This document shows positions 43,674-52,272 of a DNA stretch of 64,000 nucleotides, one piece after another (position 1 is the first letter of the stretch; each line of letters opens with the position of its first letter). The position numbers and the translations under genes were made by a program. Source of the DNA: Thermoplasmata archaeon (GTDB lineage Archaea; Thermoplasmatota; Thermoplasmata; Lutacidiplasmatales; SKW197); the NCBI GenBank assembly GCA_038874435.1, contig JAVZCK010000004.1, positions 62,001-126,000 on the forward strand. Direction: 5' to 3'. The notes under the pieces are model-generated. The model was not told where the DNA came from, ran no database searches, and saw nothing but the letters and a program-made list of their open reading frames with translations.

Positions 43674-46600
43674 CTACACTTTTTCAATCTCTTTCTTTAC
43701 TCGCTCTATCCATGCTCTGTTTTCAATTTTCTCAAAGAAAGTCAGCGTCTCCATGAGTAACTCTTTTTCATTTTTAACCTTCCCTAACTCGAACAGGATT
43801 TTGTAATACTCGATATCCAATCTGCCCACTGTTTCATACATGTCAATTGCCTTCTTTAGCTCGAGCTCTGCCTCTGCGATTTTTCCCTCACTTGCAAGGA
43901 GTATGCCAGATACAGACAAAAACTCCGCATCAATAGGTTTCGCAGCAAGTTCCACTACAAATTTCTTTGCCTCCCTAAGCATCTCATTTGCAGATTCAAA
44001 ATTTCCCATACCCACATAACACCTAGCGATCCCCAACAAACTCTTGCAAATCTCAGATTTGTCTTTAACTTCCTTCGCAATTTCAAGGGCTTTTTGCAGT
44101 GCCTCCAAACCTTTGTGAAACTCACCTAATTCATAATGAATCATACCTATGTTGAAGTAGTTTATACTCATGCCCCAAACATCTCCAATCTTCTTCCGTA
44201 ATTCTAAACTTTTATTATATAACTCAAGTGCCTTTTCGTAATGTCCTCTCATGTAGTAAATACTCCCAGCGTTGTTGTAGCTCATCGCAATGCCCCAAAC
44301 ATCTCCAATTTTTTCCTTCACCTCCAAACTTTTTTTGTGGAACTCTAATGCCTTTTCAAGCTCACCACTTTCGCCGTAAGCAATGGCAATGTTGTTATAT
44401 CCTGCCGAGATGCCACGCACATCGCCTATCTTTTCAACTAATTCCAAACTTTTTTTGTGGAATTCTAATGCTTTTTCATTCTCTCCTTTCTCATGGTAAA
44501 CAATAGCAATGTTGTTATAGCTTCCTGCTATTCCTCTTAAATCACTTATTTTCTCACGAATTCTCAGAGCATCAGTGAACAATTGAAGGGCCTTGTCATA
44601 CTCTCCCAGATACAAATAGCATGTGCCCATTCTGTGGATAACATTACCCAACTCTTTTTCTACTCTCGCTTTCTTAAACACTTGCTCGGCTTTTTCTTGG
44701 GCTTCGATTGCGCTTTTATAGTCTCCTTTCCGCTCGTAGATGAGCCCTTTTGCACTCCATACTCTTGCCAATTCAAGTTCAGATTTGGTCGTTTCGGAAA
44801 GCACTTGCTCTGCTTGCTCCGCCTCTACAATCGCATTTTCATAATCTCCCTTCTGGATATAAATTTCACATCTCTTTCTATAACTTTTTCCTGCCTCTAA
44901 TGGCTTTTCTGTGATGAGGGCAGAGATTCGAATTTTAAGAATTTCCAGGGCCTCATCATATCTTCCAGTTAGCTCTAGTACCTCTGCAATTTCACCTAGA
45001 ACCTGCAGTTTTAGTTCTTTGTAGCCCTCTTCTTCTTTCATTGCCTCTAGCACCGCTTTGTAAAACCTGATGCTTTCTTCATTTGCGAATCTCTTCTTTG
45101 CAAGTTTCCCAGCGGACAAGCCATATTCAATAACTTTATCACTGCGCATTGCCTTTGAGTAATGATAAACAACATCCGCTAAAACATCAGCATTCCCAGC
45201 TTTGTAATTTTCTTCAAGGATTTGGCCTGCAATCTCATGGTAGATTTTTCTTAACTCATCCGCCATTTCTGCATAAAGCACTTCTCTTATCTTTCCATGC
45301 TCAAATTTGTATTTTGATTTCAATGCTCTGATTAGTTTGTGTGCCCGTTCAACGCTCACAAGCATTTTTACAACCTGGATATAAGGGAGCTCAGTTAGTT
45401 TTGCAACCATTTGGGATGTGAATTCCTCACCCAGAATACTTGCTGCATCTAGGAGATCTCGTTCTTCTTTCGCTAATCTCTCAATTCTCCTCAAAACAAT
45501 CTCGTAAACTTTTTTTGGAATTTGCAATGTGTCCAGATGGTAGTGCCACTTTCCGCCCTCTAAATACAACTGCTTTTCTTCATACAGGTTCTTCAGAATC
45601 TCCACAACAAAGAAGGTGTTGCCCTCTGTCTCCCTGTAAATTTTTTCTGTAAACTCCTGAGCAATCTCAGTGCCAAGCACACTGCAAATCAGGGCATGGC
45701 ATACTTCCTTGTCCAGCCGCTTTAACTCAACCTTTTCAAGTAACTCCTCTTTTTCCATCTTCTCCATTGCCTCAACGAGGGGGTGCCTCTTTTCATCATG
45801 CTTCGCTACAATCTCCTCAATTCTGTAAGTGCCAACAATAAGAACCGCATTTTTTCTTGTGTTCCTGGCTATGTAATGCAACATCGCTAAACTTGAGGGG
45901 TCGCTCCATTGCAAATCGTCTATGAAAATCAGCACTGGCTTCTGCTCTGCCTTTCTTTGCAAACCCCTTGTAACATTCTCGAACAAATTTGCCTGTCTTA
46001 TTTTTGCATCCTCCTCTGCATAATCGACGCCTTCGTATTTTCCTCTTAAAAAGAGGGTTTTGAGCTTGTCCTCAATTGCAGCAATTTGAGAGGCCTCTAT
46101 CGTCTCAAGCCCTCCACATAACTCCTTTTCAATATCTTCCAGAATTTCCCGCAGGTCAGAAATCAGATATTCATTTTCTCTCCCAGTGGTAACTGCCACA
46201 AGGTTCAGCAACTTGCCAGGTACATTCGTGATGAAAAAATTTCCATAACCCATGTGGCCAATTTGCTCAGTCACCTCTCTTGCCTGCATCTGGGCAATTG
46301 AGTCCTTCACAAAGGTTTCCACTGCTGTCACCATGCCCATAAAAATGTCAGAGTCCGTTGTCTCCTTCCGCTCATACTTTGCAATTATTATTCCACCTTT
46401 TTTCACACAATAAATTCCCTCTATTTTCGGTGGCTTTGTTTCAGTAAGCAGATGTTCCAATTCTGCGTCTTTCAGAATCTCAGAAATGGGTGTGTAAGGA
46501 GCTAAGGACTCAAGAAAGCACTGGCTCCTGAAAACCTGAAATCCAGCTTGTTCTGCAATTCCAATCAATTCCTCAACGAGCCGTGTCTTTCCAACACCAC

Positions 46601-46721
46601 TCTCTCCTCCGATAAAAACGGTCAAGCCAGCTCTTCGTTCTACCTTTTCCAATTTTCCTTTGAGAAACGCAAGTTCTTTTTCCCTTGCTACGAATTCTGG
46701 AGGAATGTGAAGTGAAGACAT
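43674..46721 (-). CDS. Large AAA ATPase-TPR protein with longin/roadblock-like insertion
   Basis: About 1015 residues. Order: Walker A GGESGVGKTRL (38-48); an insertion at about 100-205 (IEGIYCVKKGGIIIAKYERK, DIFMGMVTAVETFVKD, LLNLVAVTTGRENEYLISDL) with the beta-strand and helix pattern of roadblock/longin sensor domains; Walker B VLIFIDDLQWSD (265-276); a helical AAA/MalT-type region; and about twelve TPRs, several nearly identical (YNNIAIVYHEKGENEKALEF). The ATPase class (STAND-like, DUF2791/MalT) binds signals and partner proteins. No DNA-binding domain is visible, so the output is unknown. A TATA-like element 26 bases before ATG 46721 supports that start over 46784. Confidence 0.8.
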   Translation of the reverse strand: MSSLHIPPEFVAREKELAFLKGKLEKVERRAGLTVFIGGESGVGKTRLVEELIGIAEQAGFQVFRSQCFLESLAPYTPISEILKDAELEHLLTETKPPKIEGIYCVKKGGIIIAKYERKETTDSDIFMGMVTAVETFVKDSIAQMQAREVTEQIGHMGYGNFFITNVPGKLLNLVAVTTGRENEYLISDLREILEDIEKELCGGLETIEASQIAAIEDKLKTLFLRGKYEGVDYAEEDAKIRQANLFENVTRGLQRKAEQKPVLIFIDDLQWSDPSSLAMLHYIARNTRKNAVLIVGTYRIEEIVAKHDEKRHPLVEAMEKMEKEELLEKVELKRLDKEVCHALICSVLGTEIAQEFTEKIYRETEGNTFFVVEILKNLYEEKQLYLEGGKWHYHLDTLQIPKKVYEIVLRRIERLAKEERDLLDAASILGEEFTSQMVAKLTELPYIQVVKMLVSVERAHKLIRALKSKYKFEHGKIREVLYAEMADELRKIYHEIAGQILEENYKAGNADVLADVVYHYSKAMRSDKVIEYGLSAGKLAKKRFANEESIRFYKAVLEAMKEEEGYKELKLQVLGEIAEVLELTGRYDEALEILKIRISALITEKPLEAGKSYRKRCEIYIQKGDYENAIVEAEQAEQVLSETTKSELELARVWSAKGLIYERKGDYKSAIEAQEKAEQVFKKARVEKELGNVIHRMGTCYLYLGEYDKALQLFTDALRIREKISDLRGIAGSYNNIAIVYHEKGENEKALEFHKKSLELVEKIGDVRGISAGYNNIAIAYGESGELEKALEFHKKSLEVKEKIGDVWGIAMSYNNAGSIYYMRGHYEKALELYNKSLELRKKIGDVWGMSINYFNIGMIHYELGEFHKGLEALQKALEIAKEVKDKSEICKSLLGIARCYVGMGNFESANEMLREAKKFVVELAAKPIDAEFLSVSGILLASEGKIAEAELELKKAIDMYETVGRLDIEYYKILFELGKVKNEKELLMETLTFFEKIENRAWIERVKKEIEKV

Positions 46722-46792
46722 CTGTGGAGTGTAGACGAATTGGATATTTATCAATTTGGTTAAGGACTGCCGGGGAGTAATCAAAGCATGTT

Positions 46793-47059
46793 ATGAATGT
46801 AAGAACCAAAATTAGGAGGTCTGTAAAAACCATTTTATACAATCACGAATTTTACTGTTGGATGATTGAGGAAGGGGACATACTGCTCAAGGCAATGCTC
46901 TTCATCGCCTTTCTCGGAGGCATATTTATTTGCTCTGCGGTTGTGCTCAGCATTCTCTACTATTCAGACCCAACAATCAGGTTCATCAGCTTGGCCATGG
47001 GGATTGTAGGTGCTGGCCTTCTCATAACGCCATTTACCCGTATGAGGGTCCCTGTCTGA
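46793..47059 (+). CDS. Small two-helix membrane protein
   Basis: 88 residues, with hydrophobic segments at about 31-55 and 62-78 after an N-terminal basic stretch (MNVRTKIRRSVKT). It fills the gap between the divergent ATPase-TPR gene and the convergent PmbA gene. I know no homologue. The clear helix pattern and fit in the gap argue that it is a real gene, but it could be chance. No strong ribosome-binding site precedes it. Confidence 0.45.
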   Translation: MNVRTKIRRSVKTILYNHEFYCWMIEEGDILLKAMLFIAFLGGIFICSAVVLSILYYSDPTIRFISLAMGIVGAGLLITPFTRMRVPV

Positions 47060-47060
47060 C

Positions 47061-48428
47061 TCAGGAACCAGTTATTTGGGCGTTTGGAATAAGAATGCTA
47101 GGCATTGCGAAGTTTGTAGGTGTGAATGTCCCATAACAATTTTTTCTTTCCTTAGAAATCACAATTCCTCTGTTCAGATATTCAGCAATGTTCCCGCTTA
47201 ACATTCCTTGCTTCCTTGGTTTCAGTTCTCCATTCACATATTCAAATACAATCGGGATATTCACTGCGAAATTTCCTGTGATTGGGTTAGCGGTATGGGC
47301 TCCGAGTACTGCATATACTACGAGACATGGCGAGAAATCTTTAAGAATTGCCTCATAGGGCGCCTGTTCTGCTTCGATTACAAAATTTCTGAAATTTGGG
47401 GATGGCACAGATTTGAAAGTTCTACCAGCAGAGAGCCGCATTGAGCGGATTCCATTCCCGGTGGTTTTCAAATTGAATTCTGCAGCTGTGTAGGCATCAA
47501 ATATAAAATTCTTTAGTATCCCAGCTTCAATCAATGTAGTTTTTCTAGAGGGCGTACCTTCATCATCAAAAGGAGCGGTCCCTAAACTGTTCTCAAGCAA
47601 GCCATCATCCACAATGTTGAGATGTTCATCAAGTACTTTCTCATTCAACTTGCCAGCAAAAAGGCTTTCGCCCCTCATTGCATGTTGTCCCTGTAGCATT
47701 CCTAGGAGTGTGCTTTCGATTACACTCCTAGCTGCAGTAGGCACGAGCAGGACATTTTTCTTTCCACCCTCTAATTTTTCAGGGTTTCTACCTTCAAAAG
47801 CAAGTTTGGCTGCGCTTCGCCCGAGTTCACCAAAATCAAAGTCTAGATCAGGTGATTCTATTTCTTCAAATCCAACAGAGACACTATCTGGAGTAGGTAA
47901 TGCAGTGGCTATTGAGATTCCACATGCAGAACGGATATACTCTGCACAAAGACCAGATGTGTTCATAATCACGGTTTTCTCGGTTCCATAACCGAAGTGT
48001 CCCTCACAAACAAAAATTTCCTTGTTGACAGATTTTACAGCGTCTAGCATTGTCTGGATGTGTTCAGTTGCCTCATCTGAAGAAAGATCTGCAATCTTTT
48101 TGCTCAATTTTACATCTACTGCTGGAAAATTCTTCTCAGAAGGGAAAGCGAAATTTTTCAGAGTTTTGCTTGGTTTAGCTGATTTTATGGCTTCTCTGAA
48201 ACATCTTTCTAGTTCCCTTTGAGTTTTGCCAGTTGTAAAACCGAAGCCGATCTTTCCATCGGCTAGAACGCGGATACCTGTGCCTGCAATTTCCGATGTA
48301 TCCATGGAATGAATCTTATGAAAATCAATGTTCAGAGTGCTTAGTTTTGTCTCCTGGTAAAAAATTTCAACTTCAATTTCCTTTTTCTTCCCCATATTCA
48401 AAACTTTCTCAAAATCCATGTTTTTCAA
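47061..48428 (-). CDS. pmbA: PmbA/TldE-like modulator of DNA gyrase family protein
   Basis: 455 residues. It belongs to the TldD/PmbA family and is the partner lacking the HExxxH motif; the family segments LARDGKIGFGFTTGK, FDDEGTPSRKTTLIEAG and NFVIEAEQ are present. In bacteria TldD and TldE form a heterodimeric metalloprotease that trims unfolded or modified peptides such as microcins. Its start overlaps the stop of tldD by four bases. Confidence 0.9.
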   Translation of the reverse strand: MKNMDFEKVLNMGKKKEIEVEIFYQETKLSTLNIDFHKIHSMDTSEIAGTGIRVLADGKIGFGFTTGKTQRELERCFREAIKSAKPSKTLKNFAFPSEKNFPAVDVKLSKKIADLSSDEATEHIQTMLDAVKSVNKEIFVCEGHFGYGTEKTVIMNTSGLCAEYIRSACGISIATALPTPDSVSVGFEEIESPDLDFDFGELGRSAAKLAFEGRNPEKLEGGKKNVLLVPTAARSVIESTLLGMLQGQHAMRGESLFAGKLNEKVLDEHLNIVDDGLLENSLGTAPFDDEGTPSRKTTLIEAGILKNFIFDAYTAAEFNLKTTGNGIRSMRLSAGRTFKSVPSPNFRNFVIEAEQAPYEAILKDFSPCLVVYAVLGAHTANPITGNFAVNIPIVFEYVNGELKPRKQGMLSGNIAEYLNRGIVISKERKNCYGTFTPTNFAMPSILIPNAQITGS

Positions 48429-49789
48429 CCTCCACCAACCCTTACATCCCTTATCCTGATGTGTGGACCTCCATCACTCACAGGTACCCACTGCCCTTTA
48501 CCACAATTTCCAGGATGCCCTAGCATAAGGTCTTTTCCCACTGCATCTATCTGATGGAAAATTGAAAGAATATCACTTGCCAGGGAAAGGTCTTTCAGTG
48601 GTTTTGTTAGTTCTCCATTTTCAATGAGAAATCCTTCTTGAGCTGAGAATTGGAATGTCCCTTTTGTTGTGTCCACCTGTCCTCCTCTCGAACCCTTTGC
48701 ATAGACACCAAATTTCACATCCTTTACCATCTCTTCAAATCCGAAATCTCCTTTTTCAATGAATGTGTTACTCATCCGCACAAGTGGAGGCACAGCGTAG
48801 GATTCTGCTCTTGCACTTCCATTTTTCTCCATTCCTAGAAATGTAGAGGTTTCTAACGAGTGAAGATAGCTTTTGAGAATTCCCTTCTCTACGAGAACTT
48901 TTCTGCAGGTTTTAGTGCCTTCATCATCGTAAGGGAAACTGCCGTTCTCATTTGGGAGTGTTGGATCATCCACGATGGTAACAAGTTCATTCCCAATTCT
49001 TGTATTAATTTTTCCAGCAAGGCAGGAGCCTCCAGCAATCACTGCATCTGCTTCACAAGCATGGCCAAGGGCTTCATGGGCAAACACACCAGATAGCTCT
49101 GGATCTGCAATTACGGTAAAAACACCACTTGGTGCGCTCTGGGCATTGAGCTGTCTTTCTGCAGATGCACAGGTCTTCTTTAACTCCTCCTCTGGTGAAT
49201 ATTTTTCAAATATTTCTAGACCACCAGTGCCTCCAACACTTCCTGTGACACTCGCAATCTTACCTTCAGCCCCAGCCACGACCTGGATTCGCATGGCGGT
49301 TCTTGGCACTGCAGTCATTATTCTTGCACCATTTATATTGTAAAACTCTGTTTCAATCGTTGATTCGCTGTATGTAAGTGAGAGGTTCTTTACCTTCTTG
49401 TAATCTTTAGCCAGCTCCCTCAATTCTTTCATGTAATCTATCTTTTCCTCGATTGATACTGAGTCATGGGGTTTCTTTCCCTTCCACAACACTTTCCCTT
49501 TCTCTGTGTTTACATTTTCAAACCGGATAGTCTTTCCTTTTAAACTCTTGGAGATTCTGTAGGCCTCTTCAAGACATTGTTGGGCACTTCTTTTAGAACC
49601 ATCGGTACTTGAAGCAAAACCAATAGCACCATTGGATAGAACTCGAATCCCGATTCCATGGTCTAACCCGCTAACGCATCTTGTTATTTCATCGTTCTTC
49701 ATTTCAATGTAAAGCGTTTTGATTCTAACATTTCTTAAATCCGCATAGGTTACATCAGGGCTAGCATACCGATGGAGAAAATACTCCAT
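48425..49789 (-). CDS. tldD: TldD metalloprotease
   Basis: 454 residues. The zinc site is HEALGHACEAD (HExxxH), within the typical FAHEALGHACEADAVIAGGS. The C-terminal signature FPYDDEGTKTCRKVLVEKG and GSRGGQVDTTKGTFQFSAQE are conserved. It is the catalytic half of the TldD/TldE peptidase. In archaea its substrates are not known. Upstream of pmbA, overlapping it; divergent from the glutaredoxin gene. Confidence 0.95.
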   Translation of the reverse strand: MEYFLHRYASPDVTYADLRNVRIKTLYIEMKNDEITRCVSGLDHGIGIRVLSNGAIGFASSTDGSKRSAQQCLEEAYRISKSLKGKTIRFENVNTEKGKVLWKGKKPHDSVSIEEKIDYMKELRELAKDYKKVKNLSLTYSESTIETEFYNINGARIMTAVPRTAMRIQVVAGAEGKIASVTGSVGGTGGLEIFEKYSPEEELKKTCASAERQLNAQSAPSGVFTVIADPELSGVFAHEALGHACEADAVIAGGSCLAGKINTRIGNELVTIVDDPTLPNENGSFPYDDEGTKTCRKVLVEKGILKSYLHSLETSTFLGMEKNGSARAESYAVPPLVRMSNTFIEKGDFGFEEMVKDVKFGVYAKGSRGGQVDTTKGTFQFSAQEGFLIENGELTKPLKDLSLASDILSIFHQIDAVGKDLMLGHPGNCGKGQWVPVSDGGPHIRIRDVRVGGG

Positions 49790-49846
49790 ATTTACACCCG
49801 CGAGGAGAGAGGGATAACCCTATTTTACCTTGTCGGTGGGGGAAAA

Positions 49847-49856
49847 GATATATACC
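49847..49856 (+). promoter_or_regulatory. TATA box of the glutaredoxin operon
   Basis: GATATATACC centred about 33 bases before ATG 49885, predicting a 5' leader of only a few bases. Confidence 0.5.
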
Positions 49857-49884
49857 CTTACTTCTTTTCTATCTTGTGATAATT

Positions 49885-50166
49885 ATGGGTTTCACCAAAG
49901 TCCCGGGAAAAAATTGCGGCAAAGTGTTGATTTATGCATTAAGCACCTGTGGATGGTGCAAAAAAACAAAGCAGTTTTTGAAAGATAACGGCGTGGAATA
50001 CTCATATGTAGATGTTGACCTCCTACAGGGAGAGGAGCGGGAGAAAGTTGTTCGGGAAGTTGAAAAATGGAATCCATCCCTCTCATTTCCTACCATCGTG
50101 ATAAACGATGCTGCCTGCATTGTGGGCTTTGATGAAAAAAAGTTGAGGGAGCAACTGAAGATATGA
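49885..50166 (+). CDS. Glutaredoxin-like thiol-disulfide protein
   Basis: 93 residues from ATG 49885 (GTG 49876 gives 96). The active site is [13 protein letters not shown] (CxxC), with SFPTIVIND (cis-Pro) and the glutaredoxin ending. It is the smallest of three codirectional genes and overlaps the ferredoxin:thioredoxin reductase gene by four bases. It is a likely electron acceptor of that reductase, so reducing equivalents could flow from ferredoxin through FTR to this protein. Confidence 0.93.
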   Translation: MGFTKVPGKNCGKVLIYALSTCGWCKKTKQFLKDNGVEYSYVDVDLLQGEEREKVVREVEKWNPSLSFPTIVINDAACIVGFDEKKLREQLKI

Positions 50167-50651
50167 CAGAAATCACGGATGCGGAAGTAGAAAAGCTTTA
50201 CAGTAAACTTAAAAAGGAGGCAGAGGAATCAGGTTATTTTCTCAATCCTGATATCGAATTTACGAAAGGACTTGTGAGAAGTTTGCTTATAAACGAACAA
50301 CGCTATGGATACTGGGCGTGTCCATGCCGGCTTGCTGCAGGCATCAAAGAGAAAGACCTAGACATTATCTGCCCCTGCGATTATAGAGATGCAGACCTCA
50401 ACGAATTCGGCACATGTTATTGTGCGCTTTATGTGAGTGAGGAAGTAGCAAAAGGAAAAAAACAGGTCTCATCTATACCTGAACGCAGAAACCAGAAAAA
50501 ACTGGTTGAACAGAATACGCCCTTGTTGGGTAATCTAAAATACCCTGTGTGGCGTTGTAAAGTGTGTGGTTATCTCTGTGCCCGAGACCAACCGCCATTA
50601 GTATGCCCAATCTGCAAGGCGAAGCAGGAAAGATTTGAGAGGATGATATGA
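50163..50651 (+). CDS. Ferredoxin:thioredoxin reductase catalytic chain fused to a rubredoxin-like domain
   Basis: 162 residues. Residues 1-100 are the FTR catalytic (beta) chain: [20 protein letters not shown] and GTCYCALYV provide the four cluster cysteines and the redox disulfide. Residues 127-160 are a rubredoxin/rubrerythrin-like metal ribbon (WRCKVCGYL and [12 protein letters not shown]). FTR reduces thioredoxin or glutaredoxin-like disulfides with ferredoxin electrons. The plant variable (alpha) chain is absent here, as in archaeal and bacterial relatives. The fused rubredoxin may feed electrons to or from the cluster. Confidence 0.92.
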   Translation: MTEITDAEVEKLYSKLKKEAEESGYFLNPDIEFTKGLVRSLLINEQRYGYWACPCRLAAGIKEKDLDIICPCDYRDADLNEFGTCYCALYVSEEVAKGKKQVSSIPERRNQKKLVEQNTPLLGNLKYPVWRCKVCGYLCARDQPPLVCPICKAKQERFERMI

Positions 50652-51214
50652 TGGAAGGTACATGCAGAGCATCAATTTTCCAGACAAACATTGCATACCT
50701 GAAGAAAAAGAAGGGAATTGAAGGACTGCGATTTCTGGATAATTACATGCAAAAACAGGGTTTAAAACTCACAACTGTTCAGATTGAGGAGATGAAGCCT
50801 TCCGAGCATGTTCCGTTATCCTCACGGGTGGTATTTCTGGAGGGCTGTCTTGCCCTTTTCGAGAACGACATCGAAAAGCTCAAGGCAATGGGCAGGGAAG
50901 CCCCATCTGCTTCGCTTATTCTGAAACTTTTTATAAAGTACTTTGTGGGTCCTAACTCCGCAATCAATCAAGCACCGCCTCTCTGGAGGGAACATTATTC
51001 TATTGGTACTCTCAAAGTGATTAAAAACGAAAAAGGAATTGGTGTGCTTGTGTTGGAGGATTTTAATGTATCTAAGATAATGTGTAATTATCTGTGTGGT
51101 TATTTTGAAGGTGTGGGGATCTTGTGCAGGGCAAAAAACACAGTTTGTAAAGAAACCAAGTGTGTGCATGAGGGAGCAGAACATTGCGAGTTTGAGATAA
51201 CCTGGGATGCGTAA
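50648..51214 (+). CDS. V4R/DUF2378-like sensor protein
   Basis: 188 residues; overlaps the FTR gene by four bases. The C-terminal segment [20 protein letters not shown], followed by [15 protein letters not shown], is the V4R-type pattern (GxxC-EF end) shared with DUF2378 and heme NO-binding-like proteins. Several cysteines in this stretch (C-x3-C, C-x4-C, C-x8-C) could be a redox or metal sensor. The role is probably ligand or redox sensing in the same operon as the glutaredoxin and FTR. Confidence 0.65.
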   Translation: MMEGTCRASIFQTNIAYLKKKKGIEGLRFLDNYMQKQGLKLTTVQIEEMKPSEHVPLSSRVVFLEGCLALFENDIEKLKAMGREAPSASLILKLFIKYFVGPNSAINQAPPLWREHYSIGTLKVIKNEKGIGVLVLEDFNVSKIMCNYLCGYFEGVGILCRAKNTVCKETKCVHEGAEHCEFEITWDA

Positions 51215-51221
51215 AAAAAAT

Positions 51222-52055
51222 TTACAGACACTGAACGAAGTATATCTCCACTTCCTCAACTTTCTCAAAACCCACACGAGTGTACAAAGCAACTGCACGA
51301 GTGTTATCTGCTCTGACAGATAATGAAATGTTGCTGACCCCATTTGCAGATGCCCATGCCTTTGCTCCCTCTATCAATTTTCTCCCGTAGCCTTTTCCCT
51401 GCAGCTCTTTCTTTACTGCAATAATCGGTATGTATGCTTTTGTACTATCATTTGGATAAAGGAGTAAGAGCACACAGCCACAAAGTAATGCACCCTCAAA
51501 GCACCCGAGAAATACACTGTCTTTATTACCAAGAGCGTCTTGCAATGTCCTTTCAACCAGCTCTCTTTCATGAGCATCATCAAATGCTTCTATAATTATC
51601 TGGATTACTGGTTTCAGTTCTGGTGGTGCTAGGACTCTCACATTACTTGGCATCGAAAAAGAATGGGAGATATGGAGTGACATCCGATAATATTTCCCTT
51701 CATAACTAAAATTGTTCTCCAGAAGTAATTTTCTTGTATCTTCCTCACATGGAGCAAGCCAACAGCACAGCTTTTTTATCCCATGTGCACACGCATACTC
51801 CTTCAATTTTTCAAGCAAGATTGAGATGCAATCTTTGTGGTCCTGTAGATACCTCAGAATAACATAATGCCTGTCAAACTGCATCAAAAAGGCAGAGCCA
51901 ACGATTTTTTCATTTTCTAGAGCGAGAACATGCGAATCCTTGAGATAATTCTCTGATTTGAGATAAATAGGGAGTGTTTGGAGTGCGTCACCTGATGCTA
52001 CCCAGAAAGCCTCCAGTTGCTTAAGCCATTTATCCTCAAATTGCAGGGTTTCCAT
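51222..52055 (-). CDS. GNAT-family N-acetyltransferase
   Basis: 277 residues. The C-terminal 130 residues carry the GNAT acetyl-CoA motif AVKKELQGKGYGRKLIEGAK, and the ending NTRAVALYTRVGFEKVEEVE. The N-terminal half looks like a degenerate second GNAT domain (ALENEKIVGSAFLMQFD), a common duplication. Substrate unknown. Its start overlaps the stop of the small zinc protein gene by one base (TAATG). Confidence 0.85.
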   Translation of the reverse strand: METLQFEDKWLKQLEAFWVASGDALQTLPIYLKSENYLKDSHVLALENEKIVGSAFLMQFDRHYVILRYLQDHKDCISILLEKLKEYACAHGIKKLCCWLAPCEEDTRKLLLENNFSYEGKYYRMSLHISHSFSMPSNVRVLAPPELKPVIQIIIEAFDDAHERELVERTLQDALGNKDSVFLGCFEGALLCGCVLLLLYPNDSTKAYIPIIAVKKELQGKGYGRKLIEGAKAWASANGVSNISLSVRADNTRAVALYTRVGFEKVEEVEIYFVQCL

Positions 52056-52270
52056 TACCAGCCAAGCCTTTCCAGTTCTCTTTCTTCCTTTGTTTCTTTT
52101 TTGAATTTTCTGTAGTGGTCTTTGCAGATCCTAAGAGAACCTTTCTTTCGCTCTAGCCCTGAATAAACTTTTGAAAGCTTAGCAGCGGAGACAGAACGCT
52201 CTGCCTGATTTTTGCATCCTTCTATCTGGCATTTCTCTTTTTCTTCTGCTTTGTGCTTCATCTCTGGCAT
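52055..52270 (-). CDS. Small cysteine/histidine zinc protein
   Basis: 71 residues. It has a C-x4-C (CQIEGC) near the start and C-x2-H (CKDH) near 48-51, a minimal zinc-finger arrangement, with the rest rich in Lys and Glu. Ends WERLGW-like (RELERLGW). Position between cPGS and GNAT genes with tight spacing supports expression. It is probably a small nucleic acid- or protein-binding adaptor; no family is recognised. Confidence 0.6.
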   Translation of the reverse strand: MPEMKHKAEEKEKCQIEGCKNQAERSVSAAKLSKVYSGLERKKGSLRICKDHYRKFKKETKEERELERLGW

Positions 52271-52272
52271 GT

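Noticed and set aside
44130-44570. Non-coding tandem repeat or CRISPR
   Set aside because: The periodicity is 120 bases, in frame, and encodes clear TPR helices.
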